Part shown: piece after piece, positions 12,703-24,813 of the stretch
Layout: the number at the start of each line of letters is the position of its first letter
Numbering within the stretch: the stretch's first letter is position 1
Assembly (NCBI RefSeq): GCF_000711695.1
Contig: NW_013546953.1
Span: 34,618 to 98,617 of the forward strand
Length of the DNA: 64,000 nucleotides
Source: Tilletiaria anomala UBC 951
Lineage: Eukaryota > Basidiomycota > Exobasidiomycetes > Georgefischeriales > Tilletiariaceae
Reading direction: 5' to 3'
Translations under genes and position numbers: made by a program
Notes under the pieces: model-generated
Seen by the model: only the letters and a program-made list of their open reading frames with translations
What the model was told of the DNA's origin: nothing
Database searches by the model: none

Positions 12703-13150
12703 ATGTCGACCAAAGCCCTTTCAAATCGGGAGCAGGAGACTTTGCTTAAGCAGACCAAGGCGGACGCCCTCAAGAAATGCGATGAATTTGTGAAGGGTAA
12801 GACATTGCACATCGTGTTCGGCCATCGTGCTTATATATCGCTGAAATGATGTTCCTTCGCCTTTCATTCCGAAATTCCAGCATTTGCAGATTGCTCGAGG
12901 GGAAGAACGATCAGCGTCGCCTGGGCATGTAGAGGCGATCACAAGGCAATGCAAGGGTGTTTGAGGCAGTAGTAAGTGGCATTGTACGGTTCAGGCTGGA
13001 TTTCCCCCTTCGAAATCGAGTACAAATATCGCCCACGACTTTAGGAGCTGATCATTGTGTTGTGTGCGCTATAGTACATCCGAAGAGGCGATGGACAAGG
13101 TGCGGCGAGACTATCTCCAACACACACGGGGCCAGGGTGCGTCGCCATAA
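12703..13150 (+). CDS. CMC1: Twin CX9C mitochondrial protein, Cmc1-type (cytochrome c oxidase assembly)
   Basis: Small three-exon gene: 12703-12796, 12881-12971 and 13075-13150, giving 86 residues. Exon 2 ends in front of a GTAAGT donor. The third exon, entered at a TATAG acceptor, restores a Tyr codon and runs to TAA. The protein has two CX9C pairs: Cys26/Cys36 and Cys48/Cys58. This is the coiled-coil-helix-coiled-coil-helix pattern of proteins oxidised by the Mia40 relay in the mitochondrial intermembrane space. The N-terminal ALSNREQ segment and the helix after the second pair resemble Cmc1, which helps deliver copper for cytochrome c oxidase assembly. No mitochondrial presequence is needed or seen. 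Joins were chosen because they keep both cysteine pairs at exact spacing and leave no stops. Confidence 0.85.
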
Positions 13151-14097
13151 GTCTGCATCCCTTTCTGCATCATTCGGCTCCGGTACACGCGTCGCTGCCC
13201 AGGATATACTCAACAGCGTCATGTGTCTAGGGAAACCCACAGCCTTCTCACTAGCACTGTATCCTACCTCCCCTTAGATCGTGTGTATGCTCCATATATT
13301 GCCGGGACACCGTGGTAGTCATGAACATGAATGAATACGCGGAGGGGATAGTGCCGCTCCCTCATCGTTTGGCCTCGCTCATCACACTCGTGAAGCTCGG
13401 GGATTTGAGCAAAGTTCTCCCCTGATATTCAAGCTGAATCCTTGGAGCTTTGGGCTAAAACGCTTTGTCAAGAATTCAATTATTTGGTTGGAGATGGTCA
13501 TGAGCGCGTGTCCGGCTTCCGTGTTCCAAAATGTCGGAGTATTCTCTCCTTCATTCCCCTACCTGCGTTACTGCGCCACTTGCCACAAGCCGGAACCGTT
13601 TTAGACTGTCCTGTTTCCACGCCAGCTGTTTCTGCCCTATCGCTCAATCGACTTTGATGTGGTTTGGGAATCGCATGTTGGAGGGAAGGTGCATTCACTA
13701 CCCGCAGGGGCAGATGGCCGTCGCAGCAACACGTCAGAGGCACAGAGGGAAATGGTGACCCGACGGTGAGGCCATCTGATGACAACCCTCCGACTTGATC
13801 AAGAATGACCACGAGGAGCACAGAAGTGTGCTGAGTATGGGCTCGTCTTATTTATTTGGCGCCCTCCTTGTCCTTCTGCGCGCAGGCGCATTGGATATTC
13901 CATTCATTTCTCCCTTTCTGCACACTGCAGCCAGGAAACATTCGGTCAACATCAGCGGTGATCCATTGGACAGATATTTGGCCATCACCGAACCTATGAC
14001 GAGTCTATCATGATCGCCTCTCAGAACAGTTCGAAGAGGTGGATCTGATGTGTGAACTGCGTTCTAGTGCCCACAGGATTCGCTGTTGCTCAGGACA
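13151..14097. other. Intergenic, nothing recognised
   Basis: Only short, unconvincing frames are present between the CMC1-like gene and the broken Zn2Cys6 relic. Confidence 0.45.
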
Positions 14098-14520
14098 ATG
14101 GTGACGCCTTACAAACCGCAGGCAGCGCCCCTGCCGAAGTTGGACTTTGAAGAAATCCTCTTACCCCAATCGTCAGTCCAAACGCGCTGCTCCGTGTATG
14201 CGATGGCTGCCGTCGCAAGCAAGTAAGGTGCGACAAGGCAAAACGAATGTGCAACACGTGCGCATCGTCAGGGAATTGATGTACCTACAGCGACGTCCTT
14301 TGGCGACCTGGTCGCCGGCCAGTCCTTCAAGAGCATCTTCAGCGAGGAAATGGCAAGGAACGTTGGAAGGAATTTCGAGACAGCGTCCGGAGCCACATCC
14401 GATCCAACCACGCGCGGACGTCACGCTCAGAAGTGACATTCGCTACGCTGTTAAGCTTCAATATTCTGCTACAAGTATCTTGTTCGCAGCCAGCACCCCT
14501 TGTGCGAACCAGCACGGTCT
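14098..14520 (+). pseudogene. Decayed Zn2Cys6 transcription factor (N-terminal relic)
   Basis: Starting at the TGC at 14199 one frame reads a Gal4-type zinc cluster with ideal spacing C-X2-C-X6-C-X6-C-X2-C-X6-C (first Cys codon 14199, last 14280). However, a TGA at 14277-14279 sits just before the last cysteine. The plausible N-terminal part (ATG at 14098, Pro-rich, then FEEILL) and the basic NRQSKRAA stretch lie in two other frames, so at least two frameshifts separate them from the cluster. Downstream pieces that look coding, such as the frame with FGDLVAGQSFKSIF around 14290-14340, shift again. The lesions are too close together for introns. A regulator that has lost function fits best; sequencing errors are the alternative. 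Confidence 0.6.
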
Positions 14521-16916
14521 AGACTTTCTCAATCTGCCGATATCAAAGGTTTAAGAACCTATCGCCTATGGCGTGAAAGATCTAAAGCTCTGCAGCAGCC
14601 CAGCTCAGACCGGAGCCATCACATCGCCGCCTTTCATCGTGGCCACTTTTGCAATACTATGAAAGATGGTGACTATCCAATTCACTATCATTGTAGAACC
14701 TCCGCCTGCGAAGCTGCATGGTCCACCGCGCGCGGTTTTCCGTGGTGCCCGTATCCCTATAGCATGGTAGCCTAATGTGCGGGATTTAACCAAGGAGCAT
14801 GTCCTTCTGATTTCTCGTTACGGGTGAGCCTCGCTGTCCATGACGCAATGATACGAGGCTCGAGCGTTGTGTCTCCGCTCTTCTGCCTTTCGTCTCACCA
14901 GAGTGGAGGCGCATTTGAATGCATTTCTACCATCCAACCGATTGGAGTAGCTGCAGCCCCATCTGAGGTCGCAGGACTGGTGCGTGTCCGCCTCCTTCCG
15001 AAGTTCAGCAGTTCGACTGCAGAGGAAATGTGGCCTCGCAGCCATTCGAAGAGTGCGACTTCAAGAGAGATTGCGAGCAAGACACCCACGTCGTGCGCAG
15101 CCCGATTTCTGCGTTCGGCTCCGAGCGATTCGTCTTCAAGCCTTTTAAGAACACACTCGGACATTTTGACCCGATCGGATGTCTGGAAGACGTTAATATC
15201 GCCCACTATCGATGGGGAGAAGACAACCAAAAGCGACGGCATATATATGTCATCATGTCTGCTCTCATTAATGCGAGTCTCTTTTGCGGCGGGCGGATAG
15301 GAATCCGTCAACGGCCAAATCGACACGGCAGACCACATCGCCTGTGAAATGAAGAGCATGGGCATCGCCTTGGCGTTGATCAGCCCTGGAGACTTGCTTA
15401 AAGCTCATCAGCTCTCATCGCAATGGCGGTCGTCATTGATCCGCTTGAATGCTTTCGATTGTGGAATACATTGAAAGCCAGTTTCGCTGGATAACCTCAT
15501 CTATCGAGTCACGAAATACTCAAGCTTCCACGCAACCGTCCTGGCACCAATGACGGAGCTTTCTCAACGGTGGATGATTTATGTCGGGTCGCTTTGGTAA
15601 GCGGTGCAGCGACCTGCTGACCGGGCTTCCTGCTGGCTTTTGCTTTTCTTCGACCGCGTCCTCACTACGATCATCCTGTATTTCAGACTGTGGCAAGACA
15701 TTACCCTGCCATATCTTTTGGGAATGCGGGTCAAAGCGCTTTTTAGGATCTCTTCGTTCTCCTCGTTTGCCAATGTGTCAGCTAATGGTCCCACGCGCGG
15801 ACAGTACGGTCATAAAAGATACCAGGAGCCACCTTTGAGGAAGGTGGCGACTTCAGTGAATATGAAGAATATTGGAGGCTCCATGTCTAAGAAACCGTCC
15901 TTGATGGGCGAAAAGCCCATCGACAGCGCGCTCTTGAAACTGTTGCGTGATGCAGCAACAGTTAGAGTCGCTGGCTTCCCTGCAGCAGCAAGCAAACTCA
16001 ATGGCTGCCCAGGTATTGCCGTAGAGTGAGGAAAAGTTGATCCGAATCCAAAGGCGAGACACTTGCTCTCCTCATCGCTTATTCATGTTCAGGCTCCACG
16101 GTCACTGACGTAGATCGCATCTCAGATGGCTGGAAGAGTCGCAGGATAAACCCATTGACTTGAAGGCTCTCTGCGACACGGGTGTCGCTGGGTTTGGGAC
16201 TAGGGCGCAGCCTTAATCGCTTTTGGTTGATACATGGGTGATACATGGTTAATACAACGGAGGCTGATCATGGCTTGCGAGCAGCTACGCTAGCAACATT
16301 ATGAAGGTTGATCAAGCCTGTAGAAACCTTGGGCAGCCGACGGTTCAAGCCAGCATGAATCTATTTTTGGCGCTATACCGCGTTGATACCCATGTTTCCC
16401 TGGGCACAGGCCCTCTGGATCTTCTTGATAGACATGGTCGTTGCGCATGTGTTTGACCCCAATTCGAGACAAGCCAGTTCCTGAGGTCTAGCAGCTACTT
16501 CAATGAGACTTTCTGTGTGGCTTCAATGGTCCAGCTTGGGGCGGATCGAAATCCTAAAATGAGATGAGCCATGACCACAAACTGCTGGACGCGGGCTGCG
16601 TAAAAACGCCGACGCAAAAGGCACACCATGGTCTATGGACGCCTTTGGGACGCTGGTTCGCCGTCCAGCTTGAGCAATTGACCATAATCAGACGCACTGT
16701 GCATGGAGGCTTGGCTTTATTCCTCTTTCCGAGAAGCTAAGGGATTGACAGGCGGGCGAGGCACTAGTGAGGGTGTGTCAGTTTGGTCTGTGTTCGAGAG
16801 AGAAGACGATTGCGCAGTAGTCCTCTATCCTCCCTTGCTTGGGTCCACTATATGTGCTGTCGGAACTTCGCGAATTTCACATCTTTGCGACGCCCAGCCT
16901 GGCCCTTTCGCCAACC
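14521..16916. other. Degenerate region downstream of the zinc-cluster relic
   Basis: Short coding-like stretches in shifting frames occur on the plus strand. One example is about 15480-15600, ending in QRWMIYVGSLW and a stop, followed by 15604-16029. They may be remains of the fungal-specific transcription factor domain of the same relic, but I cannot align them to any family with confidence. The last few hundred bases are the promoter of the TFIIH gene. Confidence 0.35.
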
Positions 16917-18516
16917 ATGGTTTCGCAAGTGCTGAACGGAAGCACAGATGCAGAGGCAGGATCAACCTCTCGGCATAACCACATCGGCTCGTCGACCGGT
17001 TTGCGCGGCTCCTCGATCGCCACACGCAGCACGCCAGACTTTCTCGTCTTGGTGCTGGATTGCAACCTGTTCGGCTGGGCATCTGCAGCAAATGCGAGCA
17101 AACACAGTACTGCCACACAGCAGAATGGCAACGGCGAGCGTCATTCGAACCTGGATATCGGCAAAGGGGAAGGAGCAGCGGCGGAGCTGGAGAAGGTGCT
17201 GAAGGATGTGCTCATCTTTCTGAATGCGCACATGGCGCTGCAATACGACAATGGTGTTGCTGTATATGCTGCATCAGGAGCAAAAGCGTCAGTTCCGGCG
17301 GTTGTGATAATATCGATCGTTTTCTTTGCCGAAAGCTAATACATTTCATGCGGTGTACCTCCAGGAGACTTCTCTTCTCAAGCGCACCCCATTCGTCTTC
17401 GGCAGCTTCGACGGCGCTCGAAGATGAGGAAGGACCGGATGCGAATACATTCCAGGAGTTCAAGGCGCTTGACTCGCGAGTCTACTCCGGCATCAAAACA
17501 CTCATGCAAGAAACCGCCGAGGAGATGGAGGATGGCTTGCTGAGAGACAGAGGAACACGCATGGACGACGGCGATCGAAGGGATCGACGGCGGTCAGCTA
17601 TGAGCTCAACCGGTATCGTGGCAGCTTTATCACAAGCTCTCTGCCGTGCGTTGTGAATGCACTGCACTCCTCCCGTTTCTGCTCACCCAGGCTGATCACC
17701 CATAACTTGGTCGCTTCACGCGAGTAGACGTCCACCGTCTCTCTCTTTTCTCGTACGCCGTCTCGGCGCCAGGCGCGTCTGCGACGACGCTTTCCATGAA
17801 TTCCAATCCAGGTGGCAATGCTCGCTCAAGCGAGAGCACACTGAGCGCCTTTCGTAGCCGGATCCTGGTACTCTCAGTGACACCAGACGCGAGCACGCAG
17901 TATGTCTCGATGATGAACTGCATATTCGGAGCGCAAAAGGCGATGGTGTCGATCAATGTGTGCAAGCTACACGGAGGGGACTCTGTTTTCTTGCAGCAAG
18001 CGGCTTTCCTCACGCATGGGAGCTATCTCCGCGTAGAAAGCAGAAAGGGTATCCTGCAAGTGTTGATGGTGCGCACCGAATCCTGCAAACAGCTGCCATC
18101 GCGCCATATCTTCTTTCTGCTGACACATCCCTAAATTGCCACGCAATCGCCGCTTCTGCATTGACAGTCGACCTTCCTCGCAAGTACATCGGTCTCGAAG
18201 ATGATGAACCTGCCCAATGAGGACGAGGTAGATTTCCGTGCAGCCTGCTTTTGCCATCGCAAGATCGTCGATGTGGGCTACGTCTGCAGCGTGTGTCTGA
18301 GCAGTGCGTATGCGCTGCTCTGGAGTTTTTTTAGGGACTGAAGCATCGAGCTCGCACTTGCTGACAAGACGCTGCTCCCGGCTCTGTACAGTTTTCTGCG
18401 AGCCGCTGCCGGCATGCACGACATGCAAATCGCGCTTTCCTCGTCGGACGCTGGAGCGCTTCCGGTCCGAACACAAGCTGCTAGAGATTATTGGCGTTAC
18501 ACCCGATCGCTCTTGA
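16917..18516 (+). CDS. TFB4: TFIIH core subunit p34 (Tfb4/GTF2H3)
   Basis: Subunit of the TFIIH core, needed for transcription initiation and nucleotide excision repair. Five exons: 16917-17287, 17365-17645, 17725-18068, 18168-18303 and 18392-18516. Introns are 77, 79, 99 and 88 bp, and the product is 418 residues. The N-terminal von Willebrand A-like fold begins with FLVLVLDCNLFGWA. Later stretches match the family: ILVLSVTPD, MMNCIFGAQK, INVCKL and FLQQAA. The C terminus carries the zinc-binding cysteines as CFCHRK, CSVCLS, FCEPLPAC and CKSRF, restored only after exons 4 and 5 are joined. A Ser/Asp/Arg-rich insertion of about 60 residues in exon 2 is lineage-specific. The acceptor of exon 3 (CGCGAG) is the least canonical join, but it is the one that keeps frame. 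Confidence 0.92.
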
Positions 18517-18722
18517 AGTGATGCTCCGCGGGTATTTGTTCGTATTCATCCGTTCGTACATACTCGCTCGCGCGCACATGTAGCATAGTTCTCTGTTCAA
18601 AAGCTGCCACCCGCCTACACAACACTGGTTGGATTGCAATCGATTTTTTGCTGAACACTCAACAAAGTCACAGTTACAGCTACAGCCATTGTGGCGTCTG
18701 TTTCTTCGAGAAAGGGACCGTC

Positions 18723-19608
18723 TCATGCAAGCGCCTTGATAATGGCCTGGCCAACTCCCGCAGCACTGGCAGGGTTCTGGCCAGTGATGAGCACACGGCC
18801 CTCGGAGTCCTTGTCGACGAGCACCTTCTCCTGCCATGGCGATGACTTTTCAAACTTGGCGCCGCGCTCTATCATCCTGGTCTCGACAAGGTACGGGATC
18901 GCGTCAGTCATACCGGCCTGCTCCTCCTCCTCGTTGGTAAAGGCGACGGCTTGGCGGTCCTTCAGGATGTACGATCCGTCGCTCAGCTTGGTGTTGCAAA
19001 AGGCGACGGGAGCGTGGCAGACTGCCGAGACGGGGCGCTTGCTCTCGAAGAAGTTCTTAATGAGCTCGTTCGAGTGCGCGTCCTCTGGGAGATCAAAACA
19101 TGGGCCGTGGCCGCCTGCATAGAGTAGAAGCAGGACCGGCAGCAGCAGTAGCAGTAGCAGTAGCAGCGAGAAAGAGGGGGTATCAGATCTCCGTGGGCTC
19201 GCTTGCTCACTGCATGTGAGACGTACCAGGGTAGAAGATCGCATCGTATCCGGTGCCCTTTGTATCGACCTCGCTCAACTTCTTGGTGTTGTTGACAAAC
19301 TCTTGAGCTTCCGAGTCATTGAGGAACTGCTTGCACTCTGCGTCCTCCTTGAACATTTCCACGCTGGTCTGGTCGAGCGGGGCCTTGCCGCCCTTAGGCG
19401 AGGCAGCAGTTAGCGTGTAGCCGGCCTTCTTAAAGGCATAGTATGGGTGGGCGACTGCATTTTATTAGCAGGGAGAGGGGATGTCAGCACCTGTGCTACG
19501 CTGCGCGGGGTCCTCGCAGAATGCACGCTCGGGTAGGTACCAGCCGGTCGGCTTGCCGGTCAGCAGCTGATCGTGTGAGGTAAGGACGACGAGGATGCTT
19601 TTGGTCAT
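18723..19608 (-). CDS. DJ-1/PfpI family protein, Hsp31-like (probable glyoxalase III / chaperone)
   Basis: Three exons: 19608-19527, 19454-19227 and 19114-18723, giving 233 residues. The nucleophile elbow is SAVCHAP with Cys136 followed by His137. An upstream Glu27 in GWYLPE corresponds to the acidic residue paired with the cysteine in Hsp31-class enzymes. The YPGGHGPCFDLP segment is restored by the exon 2-3 join. Family members convert methylglyoxal to lactate without glutathione and act as stress chaperones; which role applies here is not shown. The second intron (112 bp) is filled with a CTG-type trinucleotide run. A good TATA box lies about 105 bp upstream of the ATG on the minus strand, consistent with an inducible gene. 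Confidence 0.9.
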
Positions 19609-20069
19609 TTTGGTTGCAAGAAAAAATGGGGAAGTTTGTAGATCAGAGCGAGCGCTCAAGAGATGCCGGCTGGGTTGCATGTCGGGAGCAACGTCTCTCG
19701 ACCTCCAATGTACCTTATATATACGTGTGGGAGCACCACAGTTTGTCAGCGAATGGAAGGCGATGGAGGAGAGGCTGGCTCGAGCGCATCTTCAAGCCAG
19801 CAGCACTGCAGCGCAAGGACATAGTGACACGCCCATCACCACAGCGTGCCGCATGGAGATGCAGAAGAGTCTGCTTTCATCAAGCCCCCGGGGCTACCAT
19901 TCTAGCAACAGGATGGGTTATAACAAAGACAAGAGCCGCTCGCTAAAGGATCCATACGTCGTACGAGGACAGGCCACCGTGTTCATCGTACACACAAGAG
20001 TGGCCCGATGCGTTACCGCGAGCGAAATCTCCTTTGATGCAGCTTCGAACCCTTGCCACAGCCTAGTCG
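19609..20069. promoter_or_regulatory. Divergent promoter, Hsp31-like / F-box gene
   Basis: Contains a minus-strand TATATATAAGG element at about 19713-19723, some 105 bp upstream of the Hsp31-like start. Nothing comparable is evident on the F-box side. Confidence 0.6.
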
Positions 20070-21680
20070 ATGGACCGCCGGCCGGCGCTAGTAGGTCTGA
20101 CTCGTCCACCAGTGGTCACTGCACTAACAGCATGCACGAGGAAGCTGCCTCCGGAGCTGATCTATCTCGTAGGGCAACAACTTTTTGACCTCTCCACACA
20201 TGCTTCTGCCCGTCCTGGCTGCAACTGCTGCTGCTGGTGCAGCGCCGATGACTCGCCCTTTCTCCCCGACGAGGCAAGCCAGGCAACGCTGACATCGACC
20301 TGGTACGCGTCGACAACACCGCGCGATGCTAAGCGCGCGCTTCTCAATCTCTCGTCGGTCGACTGGCAGCTTCGTGCGCTGCTAGCTCCTCTCGTTTGGC
20401 ACCAAGTTGTCCTGAAGCAGCCATCTGATACAATCTTTTTGCGCAACCTGGCTCAGCGCTATGCGGTGGCCCCCCACGCGCCGAACGCACAGGCGGCTGC
20501 ACCGCAACTGCCAAGGCCACTGACGCACGTCTCTTCGCTGTGCATCGCATTCTCGTCTGATCGATACCCCGGCGGCGTCGAGCAGTCGACGCTGCTAGAT
20601 CTCCTCTCACGCCACCAGCTCGGATCAAAGGGGCCACTGCGTTCTCTGCGTTGGTCCGCCGAAACGCTGCCGATCCCAAGCTTGTGGCTTCACCTTGCAC
20701 CGACGCTGCAGTGCTTTGACGTGGACTGCAAGACATTCTGGGGCGGCCACCCGAATCTTAGCAGGCTCACCAACCTAAGGGCACTCCGGCTGACCGGGTA
20801 CGACGCGCATCTTCTGCCCCCACATTTGCCGGCACTGCTGCTTGCGCTGACGTATGTGGTCGATGAGCAAGACCAGCAAGGGTTAGATGGGGACCACAAT
20901 GAATCTATGCGAAACAATCACGCTCGCGTAAGCGAGATCTTGACGCTTAAGCGTACCTTTCCAATGATGGCAGAGGAAGAAGCGGAGTATGCACTCTCTG
21001 TGCGGCGCGCCATCAGGGAGACCGGGGCGATGATGCTGAGCGGTGATGAAGACTACAGCGGCCCGCACATCGCCCCTCCGCCTGGTGGGCAGGACCTGGA
21101 GATACAGCAGACCTTCGATGCCGTTGATGCCGCTGCCGCTGCATTGCAACCACGAATCTCGGGTGGACATGAGCACGGCACAGGTGCAGAGGGGAGTGAA
21201 GCCGAACAAGACGAGGCCGATGGTATCGCCGTGTCCGCTTCGCGCCGCGCCTCACGCCTGCTGCACCTCTCCCTCTCCACCTCCAAGACGTCGCTGCTAC
21301 ACTCGACGACGCTGATCGAGGCGGGGGCATTCCGCTCGCTCGCCACGCTTGACATCTACCCCGTGACCCCGGAGCCGCCGCTGGACGCTGCGCTGCGCTC
21401 GGCGGGCGGGACGCTGCGCATCCTCAAGCTCGCGCTGGACATCAGCAGTGCATTCAGGCACTACGACCGGCTATGGGCGCGTCTCACGGGCGGCATGCGT
21501 GCGCTCGAGCAACTGCACCTCGACCCGCACCCGCAGCAGAACACCGCGCCGAGCTTTGGCGCGTTCGTGCAGAGCTGCGCCAAGCTCCAGAGCGTCGATG
21601 GAAGAGTAAGGTCCGACGCGGTGCTGCCGGATCTAGGCGCCTTCCAACCAGATTACAGGACCGGCACCATTTTCTGTTGA
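20070..21680 (+). CDS. F-box-like / leucine-rich protein of unknown target
   Basis: Single-exon gene of 536 residues. Near residue 25 the stretch KLPPELIYLVGQQL resembles an F-box start, which would link a target to an SCF ubiquitin ligase through Skp1. The following region has scattered leucine-rich segments (for example LSRLTNLRALRLTGYDAHLLP), as in fungal F-box proteins with degenerate LRRs. There is a Cys-rich cluster CNCCCWC near residue 50 that I cannot interpret. An acidic, low-complexity linker (Glu/Asp/Gly) spans roughly residues 360-400. No catalytic motif is visible, so the substrate is unknown. The F-box call itself is moderate; the gene call is firm because of length and codon pattern. 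Confidence 0.7.
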   Translation: MDRRPALVGLTRPPVVTALTACTRKLPPELIYLVGQQLFDLSTHASARPGCNCCCWCSADDSPFLPDEASQATLTSTWYASTTPRDAKRALLNLSSVDWQLRALLAPLVWHQVVLKQPSDTIFLRNLAQRYAVAPHAPNAQAAAPQLPRPLTHVSSLCIAFSSDRYPGGVEQSTLLDLLSRHQLGSKGPLRSLRWSAETLPIPSLWLHLAPTLQCFDVDCKTFWGGHPNLSRLTNLRALRLTGYDAHLLPPHLPALLLALTYVVDEQDQQGLDGDHNESMRNNHARVSEILTLKRTFPMMAEEEAEYALSVRRAIRETGAMMLSGDEDYSGPHIAPPPGGQDLEIQQTFDAVDAAAAALQPRISGGHEHGTGAEGSEAEQDEADGIAVSASRRASRLLHLSLSTSKTSLLHSTTLIEAGAFRSLATLDIYPVTPEPPLDAALRSAGGTLRILKLALDISSAFRHYDRLWARLTGGMRALEQLHLDPHPQQNTAPSFGAFVQSCAKLQSVDGRVRSDAVLPDLGAFQPDYRTGTIFC

Positions 21681-22558
21681 TATTCATCTTGTCACGCTGA
21701 CCACTGTTTTGGTTCATCAATGAATGAGCATCGTCATGCAAAGTCTATCGTGTGTGTGAAGTTCTGTCTCTCCTCGTGCATGCGGGCCCAACGCCAGCGC
21801 TCGCCTTCCCTTTATTGAGATGACGGACCTCAGGAGACCTTCCCTCTCCTCTCTCCCCTGCCCTAGTAACTCAGCCGCACGGCAAAGCTGACCTGTCCGT
21901 GCACAACGCTGACTATCGTTGGCCCTAACAAAGTAGCAGGGGCACAAGGGAGGATGTAAGCTGTTGAATAAATTTGAATGTAGGCAAGCCAACCAAAACA
22001 ACACGCTGCCGCGGTCGGGCGCTCCAGCGCGCGGGAGGGAGCACACAGTGTGGTAGCGACACTGGCCCAGTGCTTGGAGGGGGTCCGCCTCCCAATGCTG
22101 ATCGACACCTGTGGATCATCTTCCTGCTGTCGGGTCATTCAAAGGTAGCTACATCATCCATGTATTTTCATCATCGCACGTCGCGAACGTCTCGATAGCA
22201 GGCTGAAGTACACGGACGTCGAGCAAGGTCAGAGCCCGCTTGCGACCCGCCCGCCTTTCCGCCATCGTCAAGCTACTGTTGTCCGCCGCGTTCGAACTTT
22301 GAGCATCCCAGCGGTCAAGGCGAGAAGACTTGCTTTCTCTGCGCCACCCCCGTTTGACTCACGTCCACCTCGTTGCACTACGCTACGTTATATACGCTAG
22401 CATCCTTGGTCGTGCCAGACGGCCTCGCTGCAGCTTCGTCTCGATCCTTGCTTCTCTCGCTGTGTCAAACGCTGCAAGCAGCAGCGACGGCAACTCACTC
22501 TCCCGGACAAGATCATCACACGCCAACTCCCCCCTTCCTCTGGTAGCGGACACTCACA
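21681..22558. other. Intergenic: 3' flank of F-box gene and promoter of PP2A subunit
   Basis: No gene-like frame. The last 200 bp is pyrimidine-rich (TCTC/CTTC runs), a common leader feature in filamentous fungi, and leads to the ATG at 22559. Confidence 0.5.
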
Positions 22559-24595
22559 ATGGAGTCCGATGAGCAGCTCTACCCAATTGCCGTCCTGATC
22601 GACGAGCTAAAGTCCGACGATGTCAATCTGCGCCTCAACGCCATCCACCGTCTCTCCACCATCGCTCTGGCGCTGGGTCCCGAGCGCGCGAGGGACGAGC
22701 TGATTCCCTTTCTACAGGACAGCCTCGACGACGAGGATGAGGTGCTGATGGCGCTCGCAGAGGAGCTCAGCAGCCCCTTTGTAGACTACCTCGGCGGCCC
22801 GCCTTTTGCTCATCTCTTGCTCGGCCCGCTGGAGAATCTCGCCGCGGTTGAGGAGACCGTCGTCAGGGAAAAGGTGGGTGTATCACCAACGGAAGTGCCA
22901 GGCGTGGGGTGCTTCTGCCACCGCATCCTGAAGTTTGTGCGATGTGGCTGACACCATTGCCATTCGGCTGATCAGGCGACCGACTCGATCACGAAGATTG
23001 CAGAGGTCCTCTCGCAACCACAAGTGGAGGAGCACTATATCCCGCTCCTGCGCCGCCTGAGCGGAGGGGATTGGTTCACCTCGCGTACCTCTGCCACCGC
23101 GCTCTTCAGTGCCATCTATGAAAAGGCCCAACCTGCCACGCAGGATGATTTGCGAAAGATGTTCAGCCAGCTGTGCAATGATGACACGCCCATGGTCCGG
23201 AGAGCTGCCGCGAGGGATCTTGGCGTGAGTCAGTGAGAAGCGGCTAAGCACTGATATCCCAACTGACCTTTGCCTGTGTTTGCTTCTTCAATAGCCTTTC
23301 GCCAAGAAACTCTCCAAGGAGCTCGTAGTCTCAGACATCATCCCTCTTTACCGCAGACTATCTTCAGACGACCAGGACAGCGTCCGGTTGCTGACGGTGC
23401 AAGACCTGATCGCCATCGCAGAGGTACTGGAGAATGAGGAGACCAAGAACTACCTCCTTCCAAGCATTCGGAACGCGGTTATCGACAAGAGCTGGAGGGT
23501 GCGGTACATGGTGGCCGACCACTTTGTAAAGCTTGCCGCGGCTGTCGGCGAGGAGATCGTACGTGACGAGCTGGTCATGGCGTTCGTGCACCTGCTCAAG
23601 GACAACGAGGCGGAGGTGCGCACTGCGGGTGCGGGCCAGGTACCCGGCTTTGCCAACTTGATTGACCAGGACATTATCCTGGCGCGTCTCATGCCGTGCG
23701 TGCGTGACCTCGCGAGCGACTCGAGCCAGCACGTTCGTGCCGCGCTCGCCACCCAGATTTCAGGCCTGGCGCCCCTGCTGGGCAAGGAGCCGACGATCGA
23801 GCACCTTCTCCCGCTCTTCTTGCAGCTGCTCAAGGATGACTTCCCCGATGTAAGGCTTAACATCATCTCCAAGCTCGAGCAGGTCAATGAAGGTGCGTCG
23901 CAGGGTCATTCTCCGCTGTCATATCGTCCTGAAGTGTTTCCGTTGTTGATACGCCCTGGCTGATTTCGCTTGCCTACTCCTCACTCACAGTCATCGGCAT
24001 CGATCTCCTCTCGCAATCTCTGCTGCCAGCCATCGTCGAGCTGGCTGAGGACAAGCAGTGGCGCGTGCGGCAGGCGATCATCGAATACATCCCTTTACTC
24101 GGCAATCAGCTCGGCGTTCAATTCTTCGATGAACAGCTGAGCAACCTGTGCATGTCGTGGCTCGGCGACACAGTCTTCTCCATCCGCGAAGCAGCGACGG
24201 TCAACCTCAAGAAGCTCACCGACGTTTTTGGTGTCGAGTGGGCGCGGCAGACGATCATCCCCAAGGTGCTCCAGATGGGCTCGCACCCCAACTACCTCTA
24301 CCGCATGACCACCATCTTCGCCATCACAACCATGGCGCCCTCGCTGAACACGGGCGCCATCGCGGATAACGTGATCGATACCGTTGCGCAGATGGTCGAC
24401 GACCCCATCCCCAACATCCGCTTCAACGTCGCCAAAGCGTTCGAGGTGCTTGCCTCCGTCCTCAACCAGACAGCGCAGGGTAAGGAGCTCATCCAGCAGC
24501 GCATCGTGCCCGGATTGGAGAAGCTCAAGGACGATACCGATGCCGATGTCAGGTTCTTTGCGCAGAAAGCGCTTGATTCGCTGCGTAAGTCTTAA
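22559..24595 (+). CDS. TPD3: Protein phosphatase 2A scaffold subunit A (PR65/Tpd3)
   Basis: Scaffold that holds the catalytic and regulatory subunits of PP2A. Four exons: 22559-22873, 22976-23224, 23295-23892 and 23991-24595. Introns are 102, 70 and 98 bp, and the product is 588 residues, essentially the canonical PR65 length. The whole protein is HEAT repeats of about 39 residues; typical repeat segments are [36 protein letters not shown] and [14 protein letters not shown]. The N terminus [18 protein letters not shown] is the family start. All joins keep frame and restore repeats, for example [14 protein letters not shown]. Nothing unusual is seen. Confidence 0.96.
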
Positions 24596-24813
24596 AGCAC
24601 GCCTCTATTTCCGCAATTTGCGTGTCGGGCTGCTGATGCTTTTCGAAATTTCCCGTCCTACCGGCAGAAGGCCGATAAGTGTAACAGTAGATAGATGAAT
24701 GAAATACAGGCGCACCATGGAAACGATCATGCAGAGAAGGAAACAGATGCGTATGCTCTGTGAAGCGCGATTACCATACAAAGAGGAGGGGGGCTTGCGA
24801 TTAGATGACACCT

